Positions 8,815 through 19,655 of a DNA stretch of 64,000 nt are shown here, piece by piece; the stretch's first letter is position 1; each line of letters begins with the position of its first letter. A program made the position numbers and the translations under genes. Origin of the DNA: Sphagnum magellanicum (taxonomy: Eukaryota; Streptophyta; Sphagnopsida; Sphagnales; Sphagnaceae). Location of the stretch: positions 14,709,349 to 14,773,348 of the forward strand of contig CM038918.1 of NCBI GenBank assembly GCA_021904315.1, given 5' to 3'. The notes under the pieces were generated by a model. That model was given only the letters and a program-made list of their open reading frames with translations, did not search any database and was not told where the DNA came from.

Positions 8815-10520
8815 ACCAATATGTTTGAAACATGGGAACTCCTCACTGACATAGAAACCTAAATGTACTTCCCTCCCCAAAATGAAACATGCTTTCTCAT
8901 GCTTCCCTCTGCGCTCTGTCCTCTCACACGCCCCTGGGCCCTTGACAATCTACACATATATAGATGGAGGTTGAGCAATGGCAGAACAATATCAGATGAA
9001 AAATGCAATGCTAGATGTCTTAAGAATGAAATTGTGAGCTTGGGGAACATATTGGGGAAATGATGGGAACACATTAAGAAAAAAGAAAAATTGAAAAATC
9101 CCACATTCCCCCATCCCAAACCCAAAAGACACAAAAACTTGCCCCCAGACTGCATATGCTGAGTCTTCCCATTGGCTCGCATGAAAGTTTTATTCTCAAA
9201 ACTGTTCATTACCTTTTACAGCTTGGACTAGTACCTAGTCTAAGTCCAGGGTATGTGCGGTACTACCTTGGCAACTTCGACACTAAATATATTATTTTCA
9301 GAAAAATTGAATTTTCAAAGAGAAATTTTTTTGAAGGAAAACGAGCAATCTTCCGGAATATTCTGTTTTTTGAAATGAAAATTTCAGAATTAGTTAAATA
9401 CTCGACAAATGTGTGTTGAAGTTGCCTAGGTATTGGGGGTGATGGTAGGCACGTGTTGCTGCTGCTGCTGCTGGACCTGCTAGTCTCATACTGGCTACCA
9501 AACGCACGAACTTTCTTGGACTGTCAGGGGCACTTTATAAGTACTGCAAGTAATCTTTGAGGTTACAATTTGCAGTCCTCCATTTTCGTAAGACTTTGTG
9601 CGTTAATTTTGGGCATTTGTATTTGAGACAATTCTTTTCTATTTGTGGGTGTCACAGCCTAAATTTGCCCAAAAAAGTTCGAGTCAAAAGATAACTAAAA
9701 CTTTCAAACTAACCAATTGCATAATACATTGGATCCTTAAAAGGTAAGTTGCCACACCCTGTGCTCCCTTCCACATGGTGCCTGGCCATGAGCCAACAAG
9801 GTGAGGACAATCACTGAAAAGTTAAAAATTGGTTAATGCAAATAAGAAATTCAATCTGAGTTTTCAATAGAAATAGGCACTTGAGGATATTATCAGTCAC
9901 TTTGATCTCAAATTTGTCTTTTTGACTAAAGAGTGTCATTAAAAAGATTACCATAAGGAATGTGAACACTCCTCTTGCCTCTAAAGATTCTCAGAAACTC
10001 ACATGGTGCCTGAGCATGTAGCCAAGAAAGTGAGGACAATCACTGAATAGTCAAAAATTGGTTAATGCAAATAAGAAATTCAATCTGAGTTTTCAATAGA
10101 AATAGGCGCTTGAAGATATTACCAGTCATTTTGACCTCAAATTTGTCTTTTTGACTAAAGAGTGTCCTTGAAAAGATTACCATAGAAATATGAAAACCCA
10201 TCTCATCTCGAAGGATTCTCAAAAACTTGCTCCCTTCCACATGGTGCCTGGGGCATGTAGCCAACAAGTCGAGGACAATCACTGAATAGTTAAAAATTGG
10301 TTCATGCAAATAAGAAATTCAATCATGACACCCACTAATACATCACATAATACAATCCACATAGCACTGTCACATAGATAGTAAGGTGAGTTTCTTTCTG
10401 ATGCCATGCTGGTGTGTTTTGCGGATAATTCCTTGATTGGGCTAGTCCTTGTCTAGTGACTGAGCCTTCACATCTGTATACTTCAACCTATATGTTTTTA
10501 ATAGGAAATTAATTTAAGAA
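8815..10520 (+). repeat. Long dispersed repeat R1, copy 1
   Basis: Collinear with 11630-12680. Shared blocks are CACCAATATGTTTGAAACATG, the TTCCCTCCCCAAAATGAAAC region, TCACACGCCCCT, TTGGCTCGCAT, CTACCTTGGCAACTTCGACA, the GACAAATGTGTG block and, at the right end, GATGCCATGCTGGTGTGT. This copy is about 650 bp longer, mostly because of the internal tandem duplication at 9770-10330. No transposase-like ORF is seen, so it may be a non-autonomous element or the remains of a larger one. Confidence 0.7.
9770..10330 (+). repeat. ~230-bp tandem duplication inside R1 copy 1
   Basis: The word GAGGACAATCACTGAA occurs at about 9803, 10032 and 10271, with matching flanks (TCACATGGTGCC, AATAAGAAATTCAATC, TTTGTCTTTTTGACTAAAGA). 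The first two units are full length and the third is partial. R1 copy 2 holds a single equivalent unit. Confidence 0.85.
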
Positions 10521-11629
10521 GCGTCCCGATCAGAGTTTTCTATAAAAGAAGGTCCCGCTACGTGGGCCTGCCAGCGAGACCTTCCCCTGCGTGGAGCAAT
10601 GGCACATTTTCTTTGTTTTTGAAGTGACTACTAATTCATAAAAGTGGACCTTCTCAAATCCGGGCCTGTACCTCCTGAAACAGGGTTCTTATCAGCGTTG
10701 GGCAATTACCACTGTAGTTCCTTCGAGGCTTCAAGCAACTGACCTGGAACTTTCTAGGTACCTACTTGAAACTGGTTCCAGGTTTCTACAATTAGCATTG
10801 GAATCACAACTGGGAATTTTAGGAACCAAAATTAGACCTAGAACCCAAGTTTCACCTAGGTGTCAAACCGAAACAAGTGTAAAATAATGGCTAACCTACA
10901 AATAACCAGTACTTTTGGCATGGTTCATCAGAAATTGAACAGTAACCTGGTTTGAATTATCATTTTTGATTTTAGAATAAATACAACTGGAATTAGGTTC
11001 TAGGTTGGACATGTAAGTTTGGAACTGGAACATGAACTGAGAGAGAAATAATTTTTTTAAAAAACCAGAAGGGAGGCTTCTTCACGCTTCTTCACGAAGT
11101 GAATAACTGCCCAACACTAGCATTTTGTTTCGCGTCAGAAACTTCACATGTTGGAAAATATAAAAACGACCTGCAACTCTTTGAATCTTTCGTCGTCTTC
11201 CTTTGAATCGACAAGGCTTGAACCGACTCTTGCCATCTGCTGATCACTTGTCGACATTCCAGAAGGTCACGATCCTGACGAGTGTGTTTCTGAGAAGGTG
11301 GTCTTACGTAACCCATGCACCCAATGGACTTGCCACCTTGATGGCCGCCACCGCATCGTGTTTGCGGCTTCATAAGCAAACTACAAACCTCCAAACCATC
11401 CCACCTTCGTAGCAGCCGACACTAGAGTACTAGGCTGCCACACCACAAAACCTATCTTGGTCAGAAATCAAGCAAAGACATCACGTCGTCCTTGCTTCCT
11501 CCTCTCTAGCAGGTAGTCTGGAACTCGGCCATGCACACGGAATGGGTAAGAGCCGTGGCCAGTTGCAGTATACTAGTTTCTATGTATTTTCAAGGCTAGA
11601 CTCTTTTCCTGGAGATTGTGTCAGAAAGC
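10521..11629. other. Intergenic DNA with a GC-richer island
   Basis: 10680-11060 carries the dispersed repeat also seen near 7760 and 15270 (GGAACTTTCTAGG, AATAATGGCTAACCTACAAAT). 11190-11560 is clearly richer in GC than its surroundings and has overlapping open frames on both strands (11092-11394 minus, 11203-11412 plus). Neither translation shows a domain or a splice-compatible extension that I recognise, so no gene is called. Confidence 0.4.
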
Positions 11630-12680
11630 CCCTGAAGGAGCCATTTGATTGGCCCATCACCAATATGTTTAAAACATGGGGAACTTCACAACATAGAAAC
11701 CTGAATATACTTCCCTCCTCAAAATAAAAACATGCTTTGTCATGCTTCCCTTTGCCCTCTGTCATCTCACACGCCCCTAACTCCTTTACAATCTATATAT
11801 AGATGTTGGTTGAGCGATGGCTGAACAATATGGGATGAAAAATGAGATCCTAGATGTCTTAAGAAAGAAATTGGGAGCTTGGGAACACATTAAGAAGAAA
11901 GAAAAAATGAAAAATCCCACTCTACCCCATTCCCAAACCCAAAAGAAACAAAAACTTTCTCCCCAGACTGCATGCTGAGCCTTCACATTGGCTCGCATCA
12001 AAGTTCTATTCTCAAAACTGTTGATCACCATTTACAACTTGGACTAATACCCATCATAAGTTTGGGGTATGTGCCGTGCTACCTTGGCAACTTTGACACT
12101 AATTTTATGATTTTCAGAAATGATGAAATTTTCAAAAATTATTCATTTAAAAGACCAAATGTTTTCCAAGGAACTTGAGGAATCTTCAAGAATATTCTAT
12201 TTTCGAAATGAAAATTTCAGAATTAATTAATTATTTGACAAATGTGTGTCGAAGTTGCCGAGGTATTATGGTGATGTTAAGCAGGCGTTGCTCCTGCTGC
12301 TGGACCCAATAGTCTCATACTTTCTTGGGCTTTTAGGGACACCCCTACCCTCTCTAAAGATCCTCAAAAACTTGCTTCGTAAGAGAACCGGATATTTTGT
12401 CCACATGGCCCATCAGCATGTAGCCAACAAGGTGAGGACTATCACTTAATAGTGAAAAATTGGTTACTGCGAATCAGAAATTCCATCCTGACACCCGCTC
12501 ATACATCAAATAATACATTCCACATAGCACCTTCAGATAGTAGATAAGTTTCTCTGTGATGCCATGCTGGTGTGTCTGGTGGATAATTCCTTGACTGGGC
12601 TCTAGCTAGTGACTCGGTTCTCGTTGAGCCTTCACTTGAATCTATTTGTTTCTAATAGGAAATTGATATAGGAAGAGTCA
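11630..12680 (+). repeat. Long dispersed repeat R1, copy 2
   Basis: Collinear with 8815-10520 and more compact. Shared landmarks include GATTGGCCCATCACCAATAT, GCATGCTGAGCCTTCACATT, CTACCTTGGCAACTTTGACA, ATCAGCATGTAGCCAACAAG and GATGCCATGCTGGTGTGT. Identity looks to be about 80-85% by eye, so the duplication is not recent. Confidence 0.7.
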
Positions 12681-12699
12681 TGAGTCGTGTTCAGCCCTT

Positions 12700-13420
12700 T
12701 TTTTTCTGGGGCTAAAAATCGCCGAAAGGCGACAGTGCCCAAATTCTCTACCGAAAATCTCTTTTTCTCTTGAAATCAATTCGCCAGACGCTCCTTTTTG
12801 AGGAGCGAGTCGCCACATGTATGCCTAGTGGCTACTCTTTTAATGTTCCTGGACAAAAGTATGGCCAGTTAAGCAAATTATGACTGAGTCTCTTTCGGAT
12901 ACTCGCCAGCACTGCGAAACTTCAAAAATGAAAACAAAATGACGGGTCATGATCAGCCTTTTCTTTTTCTGGCAAATTGGTGCCAATTTCGCTCTCTCCA
13001 GTGCAGGCCCATCCGCCATAACAGGAGTTTTTAACTCCATTTCGCCATAAGTTCTTTTTTCGATCAGATTTAGGTTGCGAGGTTGCATCCAGTCACAATC
13101 AACCCTTTTTTTCTCTCTTTTGTTATGTAGCTGAAGTTGCCATCATCGGTAGAACACTTTAGCCAGAAATCTGGCTACAAACTGCATATGAAAGTCAAAA
13201 TATTTACGGATCCTTCACGTTTTTGGCTACATACTAGAACCCAATACATACATCTGGCTATTTTCAGGAAACAAATTTAGATTTTGTTGAAAATCTGGCT
13301 ACACAAAACCCAAAAACCACACATTTTTAGCCAGTTTTGGGGGTTAAATGGGTTTTTACGGTTTTCACCTTGATCCCAATGTAGGAGTCAATTCGCCCTG
13401 GCCCTACTACACTGCAGATT
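12700..13420 (+). repeat. Dispersed repeat R2, longest copy
   Basis: Contains AATCGCCGAAAGGCGACAG near 12716, then GAGGAGCGAGTCGCCAC near 12801, then a diagnostic block at 13160-13270 in which CCAGAAATCTGGCTACA, ATATGAAAGT, TTGGCTACATACTAGAACCC and CATCTGGCTATTTTC follow each other. The same order recurs at 46215-46400 and 62690-62960. No ORF with a recognisable domain is seen. Probably a degenerate transposable element. Confidence 0.6.
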
Positions 13421-13941
13421 TGAAGACAAAAACACACTGGCCCTACTCATGAACATTTGCGTTCTAAATGCCAATGCGTGACGATGAATGTGATCCTGGC
13501 GCCAGAATCACCCAACACAATAGCCCCGAACCTGCACCCACCATATCCCGGAACCTGCACCGTCCTCTTTCAACAGTCAATCACACTTCACATCATCTTG
13601 ACATTGAAGGTTGAGAAATTTCATTCTGGTTACATAATTACGCGTGCGCTTAGTTTGTGTGCAGTATTGTATATGAAACGGATGCTGAATTGTCAGATAA
13701 CATCAAACACCACCGGCATAGTATTCAGTGTAGTTCTAAGAGGGGACTTCTGACAGGGATAAACTGAGCACTTTCCCACATCTCACACAGAGAATTATCC
13801 AGGAGCTCCAGCTTGTGCTAGTTCATGCACTCAGTTACATAACCTTACGTACTCTCTTCAGGTTTGCCGACCCAGCTGCACTAGATCTAGGGTTCCAATT
13901 GATTTCGATAAGTCACTGAGCTTTCACTGTAAGCTGCAGCC
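13421..13941 (+). promoter_or_regulatory. 5' flank of the germin-like gene
   Basis: Non-repetitive and less AT-rich than the neighbouring DNA, which suits a promoter and 5' leader. I cannot identify a convincing TATA box or transcription start. The open frame at 13457-13753 shows no domain and is not called. Confidence 0.4.
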
Positions 13942-14886
13942 ATGAAGAATTACAGTACTGATCATCCACGCTCCTGTAGCGGCCAGGCTTGGAGCTCACT
14001 GTCGGGTGCAAATCTCGTGCATCATGTGTTCGCGTGCACTGCGCTAGCACTACTAGTCATCATGGCTGCAATGACGTCGACCATGGTGCAAGCCTCGGAT
14101 CCGGATCAATTGCAGGATTTCTGCGTGGCAGATCTGTCCCCCACCAATCCTGTAAAAGTCAATGGCTTTCCTTGCAAGCGCAGCGCAAATGTTACTTCCA
14201 AAGACTTCCTCTTCACGGGCCTCCGTACAGCTGGTAATTCGCAATTGGACATATAAAAAACTTTCACCTTTGCCATTACAAACATGTTTATATAATTGGC
14301 CAGCACGTCACAGATGATTGCTTCTCTTATATGCTAGTCCAGCTGAGGATGTACCGATCGCATTCTAACACGACTGAAAATTTAACACTCTTATCTTGCT
14401 GAATTGGGCCATTTGGTGATGTATTGAACAGCGAATGTCTCTACCACCGGTATAAAGGCCTCCGCAACATTTGCAACTGTGTTCGAGTACCCAGCTCTCA
14501 ACACACTCGGCATCTCCCACGTCCGACTGGATTTCGGTCCCGGGGGAGTTATTCCTCCCCATACCCATCCTTTGGCTTCGGAGACATTGTACGTGCTGGA
14601 AGGCACCATTTTCACGGGATTTGTGAGCTACGAAGGTGTGCTGTACGCAGAAACCCTGCAAGTGGGAGACATGTACGTCTTCCCAAAAGGCACTATCCAT
14701 TTCCAAATCAACGTAGGTACTGGACATGCCGCTTCCTTGAACGCTCTGACTTCGCAGGATCCTGGGTTATTATTTGTAGCAAATCAGTTGCTGGGGAGCA
14801 ACATCCCCGATGCAGTGCTGGAGACGTCCCTGGGAATAAATGCCACAGCGCTCAAATATCTCCAAGCCTCTCTTCCTTCCGTGTGA
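13942..14886 (+). CDS. Germin-like protein (apoplastic cupin)
   Basis: Two exons, 13942-14233 and 14432-14886, joined by a 198-bp GT-AG intron (phase 1), give 248 residues. This is a germin-like protein: a secreted single-domain cupin that binds manganese. Members act as superoxide dismutases, oxalate oxidases or structural wall proteins; which applies here cannot be told from sequence. Residues 29-43 form a hydrophobic signal core (VFACTALALLVIMAA), with cleavage likely near residue 51. The N-terminus is longer than the usual 20-25-residue signal. The ATG at codon 41 would remove the core, so the first ATG is preferred. Cys61 and Cys78 match the conserved disulfide pair. Germin box 1 is complete (HTH at 141-143, Glu148, Gly155), as is box 2 (G176, P182, G184, His187, N191). 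Metal ligands are therefore His141, His143, Glu148 and His187. Possible N-glycosylation sites are Asn83, Asn99 and Asn234. No frame break is seen. Confidence 0.94.
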
Positions 14887-16031
14887 CTTGGTATTTATGT
14901 ACTAGAGTCTACTTCCAAGCTGTGAATGAAAGAGTCGGCTGGCTTTAATCTCTACTAGTTCTTCAATCTTGTTGCCTGGGCGACCTTACAGATTTGTGCA
15001 ACACCAACCTTGCAAGTCTTGAGCAACAGGTTTAATTTATTTATATAGTCAAGAATTTTGGAATTCTTCGTTTTAGATCATGATGATGAATCATGTCAAT
15101 GGACTGATCATGTAATTTGTTCAAGAAATCATAAAATTATTTGAATTTGTTTTTGCCTTACATGTACATCGTTATAGTCTTAATTGTTGTAATTTCAAAT
15201 ATTAGAATTTATGTCAAATTTGAATCTACTTTCATGTAGGAAAGCATTTAAAATTCCATACCAGTGCCCAAAGCAGACTTACGTGGTTTGTACCAATGGT
15301 CAGCGGTTACCTGATTTGGTTAGTTAGATTTGAAGGTTCCAGTTCTAGACTTCAGTATAAAGTTTAAACCAAACTGGAAACGGGTTTGATTTTTGGACCC
15401 ACAGTTTTGGAACCAGAAGCGGTTCATCGGAAAGTTTTAAGGTGAGACCTGGAATTTTGGGTTCCCATTTTTATTTTCAAAAAACTAGAGCCAGGGGTTA
15501 GTTCGAGATTAACCAGTGGGTCTTGGTTTGCTTGAGTGTCCAATCTTTGGTATGGTATTGGGTGTATTTTGCATTAAGAAAGTCCATGTTAAGGACTGAT
15601 TTTGTTGGTGGTACCACTGTGAGAATTAAAATTTGATTATCAATTATTAATGTGAAGTATAGTGATCTTGGAAAATTCAGAGGGGGCCATGGCAAAAAAA
15701 GATCAGCCTACACAATTTTGACACGTATTAGTGACGGCTACTGACTGGGCTAGGAGGAAAGCTCCTCTGGTTAGCACAAGGGAATGGAAAGCTAAAGGGT
15801 GAAGCTGCTGTGGTGGTCCCAACTTCAGGTGATCACCATGAACCTCATGAAATTGTTGGTACTTTCAGCGCCAAAGGGATACATCAAAGGATTCTAGGTG
15901 CATAGACGGCTAGGTTGTTTAATTGGTTCTTCTGATGCAATCTTGGTCTTTGATTGCAAATATGGTAGTTCAGTATGAAATAGAAGAGACACCTAAGAAT
16001 ATAGGTTTCGTTAGTAGTAAGATGTGCCTCA
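14887..16031. other. 3' flank of the germin-like gene and intergenic DNA
   Basis: The first few hundred bases probably contain the 3' UTR; no clear AATAAA is seen. 15270-15490 holds a diverged copy of the GGTTCCAG/AACTGG-rich dispersed repeat found near 10740. 15700-16030 is less AT-rich and may hold decayed upstream exons of the SET pseudogene, but I cannot reconstruct them. Confidence 0.45.
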
Positions 16032-16472
16032 ATGCAGGTGCCTCCTGTATACCACCAAAGTGTATTTTGTTGCAGAATGATAAATCATAATGCCCTGAAA
16101 TTTGTCATTTTTTCCACATTGCCACTATGGGATCTCATTTGGGCAAACAAAGAAAAGGGTTGGGGGATCAAAACACTAAAATACCTTCCAACTGGTGCAT
16201 TTATATTTGAGTTCGTGGGTGAAGTTGTGACAAATACTGAATTAATGTGGCAAATCCAAGATCATTGGAAAAATGGTGAATCCACATACCACTATGGAAT
16301 GCATTTAAATGCAGATTGGGCCTCTGAAATGATTACCAATGATGATCAAGCATTGTGCTGAACACTAGGGGATGCACAACACTATGGGAACATCTCAAGA
16401 TTCCTAAATCATAGATGCCGAGACACAAACTTGATAAAGACGCCTCTCAAAATAAACAACCAAGTTTCATAA
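16032..16472 (+). pseudogene. SUVR-like SET-domain fragment (histone methyltransferase remnant)
   Basis: One frame reads GWGIKTLKYLPTGAF, then FVGEVVTNTEL, then MHLNADWASE, then DDQALC. It meets TGA at 16359-16361 and continues in the same frame with HYGNISRFLNHRCRDTNL to a TAA at 16470-16472. These match the SET domain of SU(VAR)3-9-related (SUVR) lysine methyltransferases: the GWG cofactor-binding motif, the VGE(V/I)xTNTEL segment, the DADWxSE segment and the N-H-R-C motif. The pre-SET cysteines and the C-terminal part of SET are absent or unreadable. With the internal stop and missing catalytic C-terminus this is a truncated dead copy, either a retained fragment of a gene or one carried by a transposon. 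The first 90 bases of the open frame do not resemble the family and may be intron. Confidence 0.75.
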
Positions 16473-19204
16473 TATTATTAGGCAAGTTGTTGATATAATC
16501 TTGTTAGTCAATCATAGAGTATCAACATTGGCATTATGTGCAAGGGAGTTTTTGACATACCCACTTGGATGTTTTATATGTGTAGGTTTCATTCTTTACT
16601 TGTTGCAAAGTCACAACATGCAAGGAATTAACTTGGGACTATGGAATTGATTTCTCCAACATTTTCAGTGTCATGCAAACATTCACATGTTGTTGTGACA
16701 GCACATGTACTATAAGAGTCGTGGAGTAAAGTTGCATGTGTAAATAGAACCCATGTAAATTATGAGGTGAACTATTTATAGATAATTTACATATGTATTA
16801 ACATGTAATATTTTTGGGGTGTAGATTTTGGACGTTCATGTAATCTTGTGGTGAACATGTGGTACAACAATGGACAGTGTAATTTACATGGGTCACATTT
16901 TGGTACATTTTACTTTACTTTAAGTACTATCTTGTACCAAGTGACTATAATTATTGCAACATTACATTGTTGTTCTTTCTTGCAAGATGTATTGACATTC
17001 TAAAATTGGGGAATAATTTAAGTAGTTGAGAAAGCATGAGAATGAAATAATAGTCTTACTAATTGAAGTAGTTCATGTGATGTTGTAAAAGAAACTAGAT
17101 GCAATTTTGTTGTTGTGTGAATAATTTGCATCTAGTAGAACAAATGAAGGGTGTAGTAGAAATGTGAATACCTTTGCAACATTATTACATGTTTTAGGAT
17201 GGCAGCCAATAGCTGATCAAAGTGATTTGGGTGTTGGTCAAATTTACTTACTAGTGTAGATTGGACTTCAATTCAATGAATCAATTAAATGGATTGGACT
17301 TCAATTCATTCATATTAGTTCAAGTAATTAATTAATTTAATACCATTCACCAATTTGGTGATTAATTGAAGTTGACTTCACCTAATTGAAATTACTTTTA
17401 GACCACTTGTGAATTCACCAAATTAAATGATTAATTTAGTCAATCACCCAACCCACCAAATCAATTGAATAAATTAACTGAATTGAATTCAAAAATGATT
17501 TTCACGAAAATGAGTATGGAGTGAATTAATCATTTGAATAGGTGAATTAATGATTAATTGAAGTCTAGACAATTCACTTCATTTATAATATGATTTGGAC
17601 ATCAATTATCTGAATTAATTTTTAAATTGAAACTCTTAATATGATTGAAATTCTTTCTACACTTAAGGCACTATAAAATCTTTGGATTGTGACCAGATGA
17701 CCATATTCATCTTTCACCCAAAGTATCCCTAATGAAACCTCCTATTGAACTAGACCCACATTCCCAAGCTTGTAGTTCCTATTAATTTATAAATATTTTA
17801 TTTTAAATTCCAAATGTTTAGATTTTTTGTAGTTGGATTATCCATAGGAAAGAGTGAAAAATCACCTCATTTTTTACTAACAAATTGATGATTGCCAATT
17901 GCAACAACCTTAAATAACATTAATCTTTTGGCTCAAAACCACACTGTTGAAATAGTCACATTGGGCTATAAAAAACATCAAGTTCTAATTGTAAACATCA
18001 ATGTTTGAGCAAAAGTCATCTAGTTAACCCTTTCCTAAAAATAAAAACCCCTTATACTCAATATCAATTTGCCCAATATCCCAATATGGTGTTCCTAAAT
18101 AGGTATGCCAATGTTGAAGTTGCCCATTATATAATTGTTTTATGTAATATACATCACATCTATGTGCAAATTATGTACATAGGGCATGACCCATAAAAAC
18201 ACATGCATATACAAATTCAAACTCATATATAATATTAATAAGATTGGGACTTGACTTCAATTTTATCATCATAGATTTTCATTTTCTATTTTATGTTTAT
18301 TAACATAACCTAATTGGATACACCATTGGGTACTTTTGGAAAATTTTACATGTGCATGTGGGATGGTAATGGAGGGAAATACCTCTCATTTAGTTCCCCT
18401 CACCTTGAGATTATTTCCCAACTAACCTACCTTAATAATAACCATGATTCTTTCGCATATGTGGTAGCTAATTTACTCTACTTCAAATTGTAATTTGCAA
18501 AATTGAACTTTGATTAAATGTAAGGGACATGTGATGTGGGAAACCCACCTAAATTTGCAAAGACAAACATGACTTTTCTTTAGTTGAAAATTTGAAAGAC
18601 AATATCAATATGTGCAAAAACATTTAAATTCGTGTACAAATTCTTAATTTGTAGAACCATATTCCTATAACGAGCAAGCTATTTTTCAATGTTTGTTTGA
18701 TCCTGTACATTTAGAAAAAACTTGTCATGGATTTTTCAAAAACCCATCATGATTTTTTTATCTTTGTCTTGCCCATTCCCTAGTCATTATAGGTCCAAAA
18801 CAATTCCTAAACAATGCATTAAATTATGCATAAAATAACATTAATCATTTATTATAGTAACAATTTGGTAGAGAGTGCTTTGAAAAGGTCCAAGGGGTGG
18901 ATCTAAGTACTTTCTAAAGTAAGGACACTTTGAAAAAGCAGTCCTTATGTACTTGATTCCTTGTTTGAATGCTTGGTGAATTTAGTGTTTAGTTTAAGAG
19001 CTTTTAAAACATCATAAGAAGTAAAAAGTGTTTTGAAAAGGTTTAGATGGTGATTGATTTCAGTGCTTTCTAAACTCTAGGGACCTTTTAAAAAATGATT
19101 ATTTGATCCTAACTTGTCATGATTAGTTTTTTATAAAATAAGATAGTCAATTTGATCATATTTATAATCTCACTTTCATGGTTGTTGGGTTGCATTAAGT
19201 TGAC
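16473..19204. other. AT-rich intergenic DNA
   Basis: No gene is seen. 17250-17600 is dominated by permutations of TTAATTGAAT and GATTAATT, a degenerate short-word tract. 18870-19090 carries two imperfect copies of a TTTGAAAAGGTCCAAGGGGTGG / TTTTGAAAAGGTTTAGATGG block, a weak local duplication. Confidence 0.5.
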
Positions 19205-19650
19205 TAGGATTGTGTGGTTGTCTTGGGTATTTGGTGTTTTTTTACAGCACTCAAATTGAGGAATCCAAGTATTCCAATGATATTTACGAAGTTTCATTAC
19301 TTGAAATCATGGTTTGTCAAGCAGCTAAAGGAGTCGAACACCTGTTATCATAAGTATCACACAAAACTCAATGATTTAAGGTTTGGCTTCAATGCTATGA
19401 AGGCAATGGAGAAGGATGTCCACAACCAGTATGCATGTTCTTGTGACGGTGTATGTAGACCGGAGGTGAATAGTGGGTGTGCTAGTGAGGTCAATTGTGT
19501 TGCCCACATTCAAACATATGATACATTTACCTCACTGTTGAGTTCAATTTTGTAGAGTTCCATAAGAGGGGTTGTATCATGGGTGAATGCAACATGTGTG
19601 GCATCCACATGTTGAAGGTATGTCCAACATAGTTGTTTACTATTGAGATG
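19205..19650 (+). pseudogene. Degraded cysteine-rich ORF, probably transposon-derived
   Basis: The frame 19214-19555 encodes LKSWFVKQLKESNTCYHKYH, then a cysteine-rich stretch (CSCDGVCRPEV, GCASEVNC). After a frameshift near 19545 it continues in the next frame with VEFHKRGCIMGECNMCG and HMLKVCPT, then TAG. The continuation of a CxxxxCxxC pattern across the frame break argues for a once-longer protein. I associate this Cys/His layout with repetitive plant transposon proteins, but cannot name the family. Confidence 0.5.
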
Positions 19651-19655
19651 ACATA

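Noticed and set aside
11092-11412. Overlapping ORFs in a GC-richer island
   Set aside because: No recognisable domain, no supporting splice sites, and both strands are open equally.
13457-13753. 98-codon ORF upstream of the germin-like gene
   Set aside because: No domain or signal, and it sits where the promoter should be. It is most likely chance.
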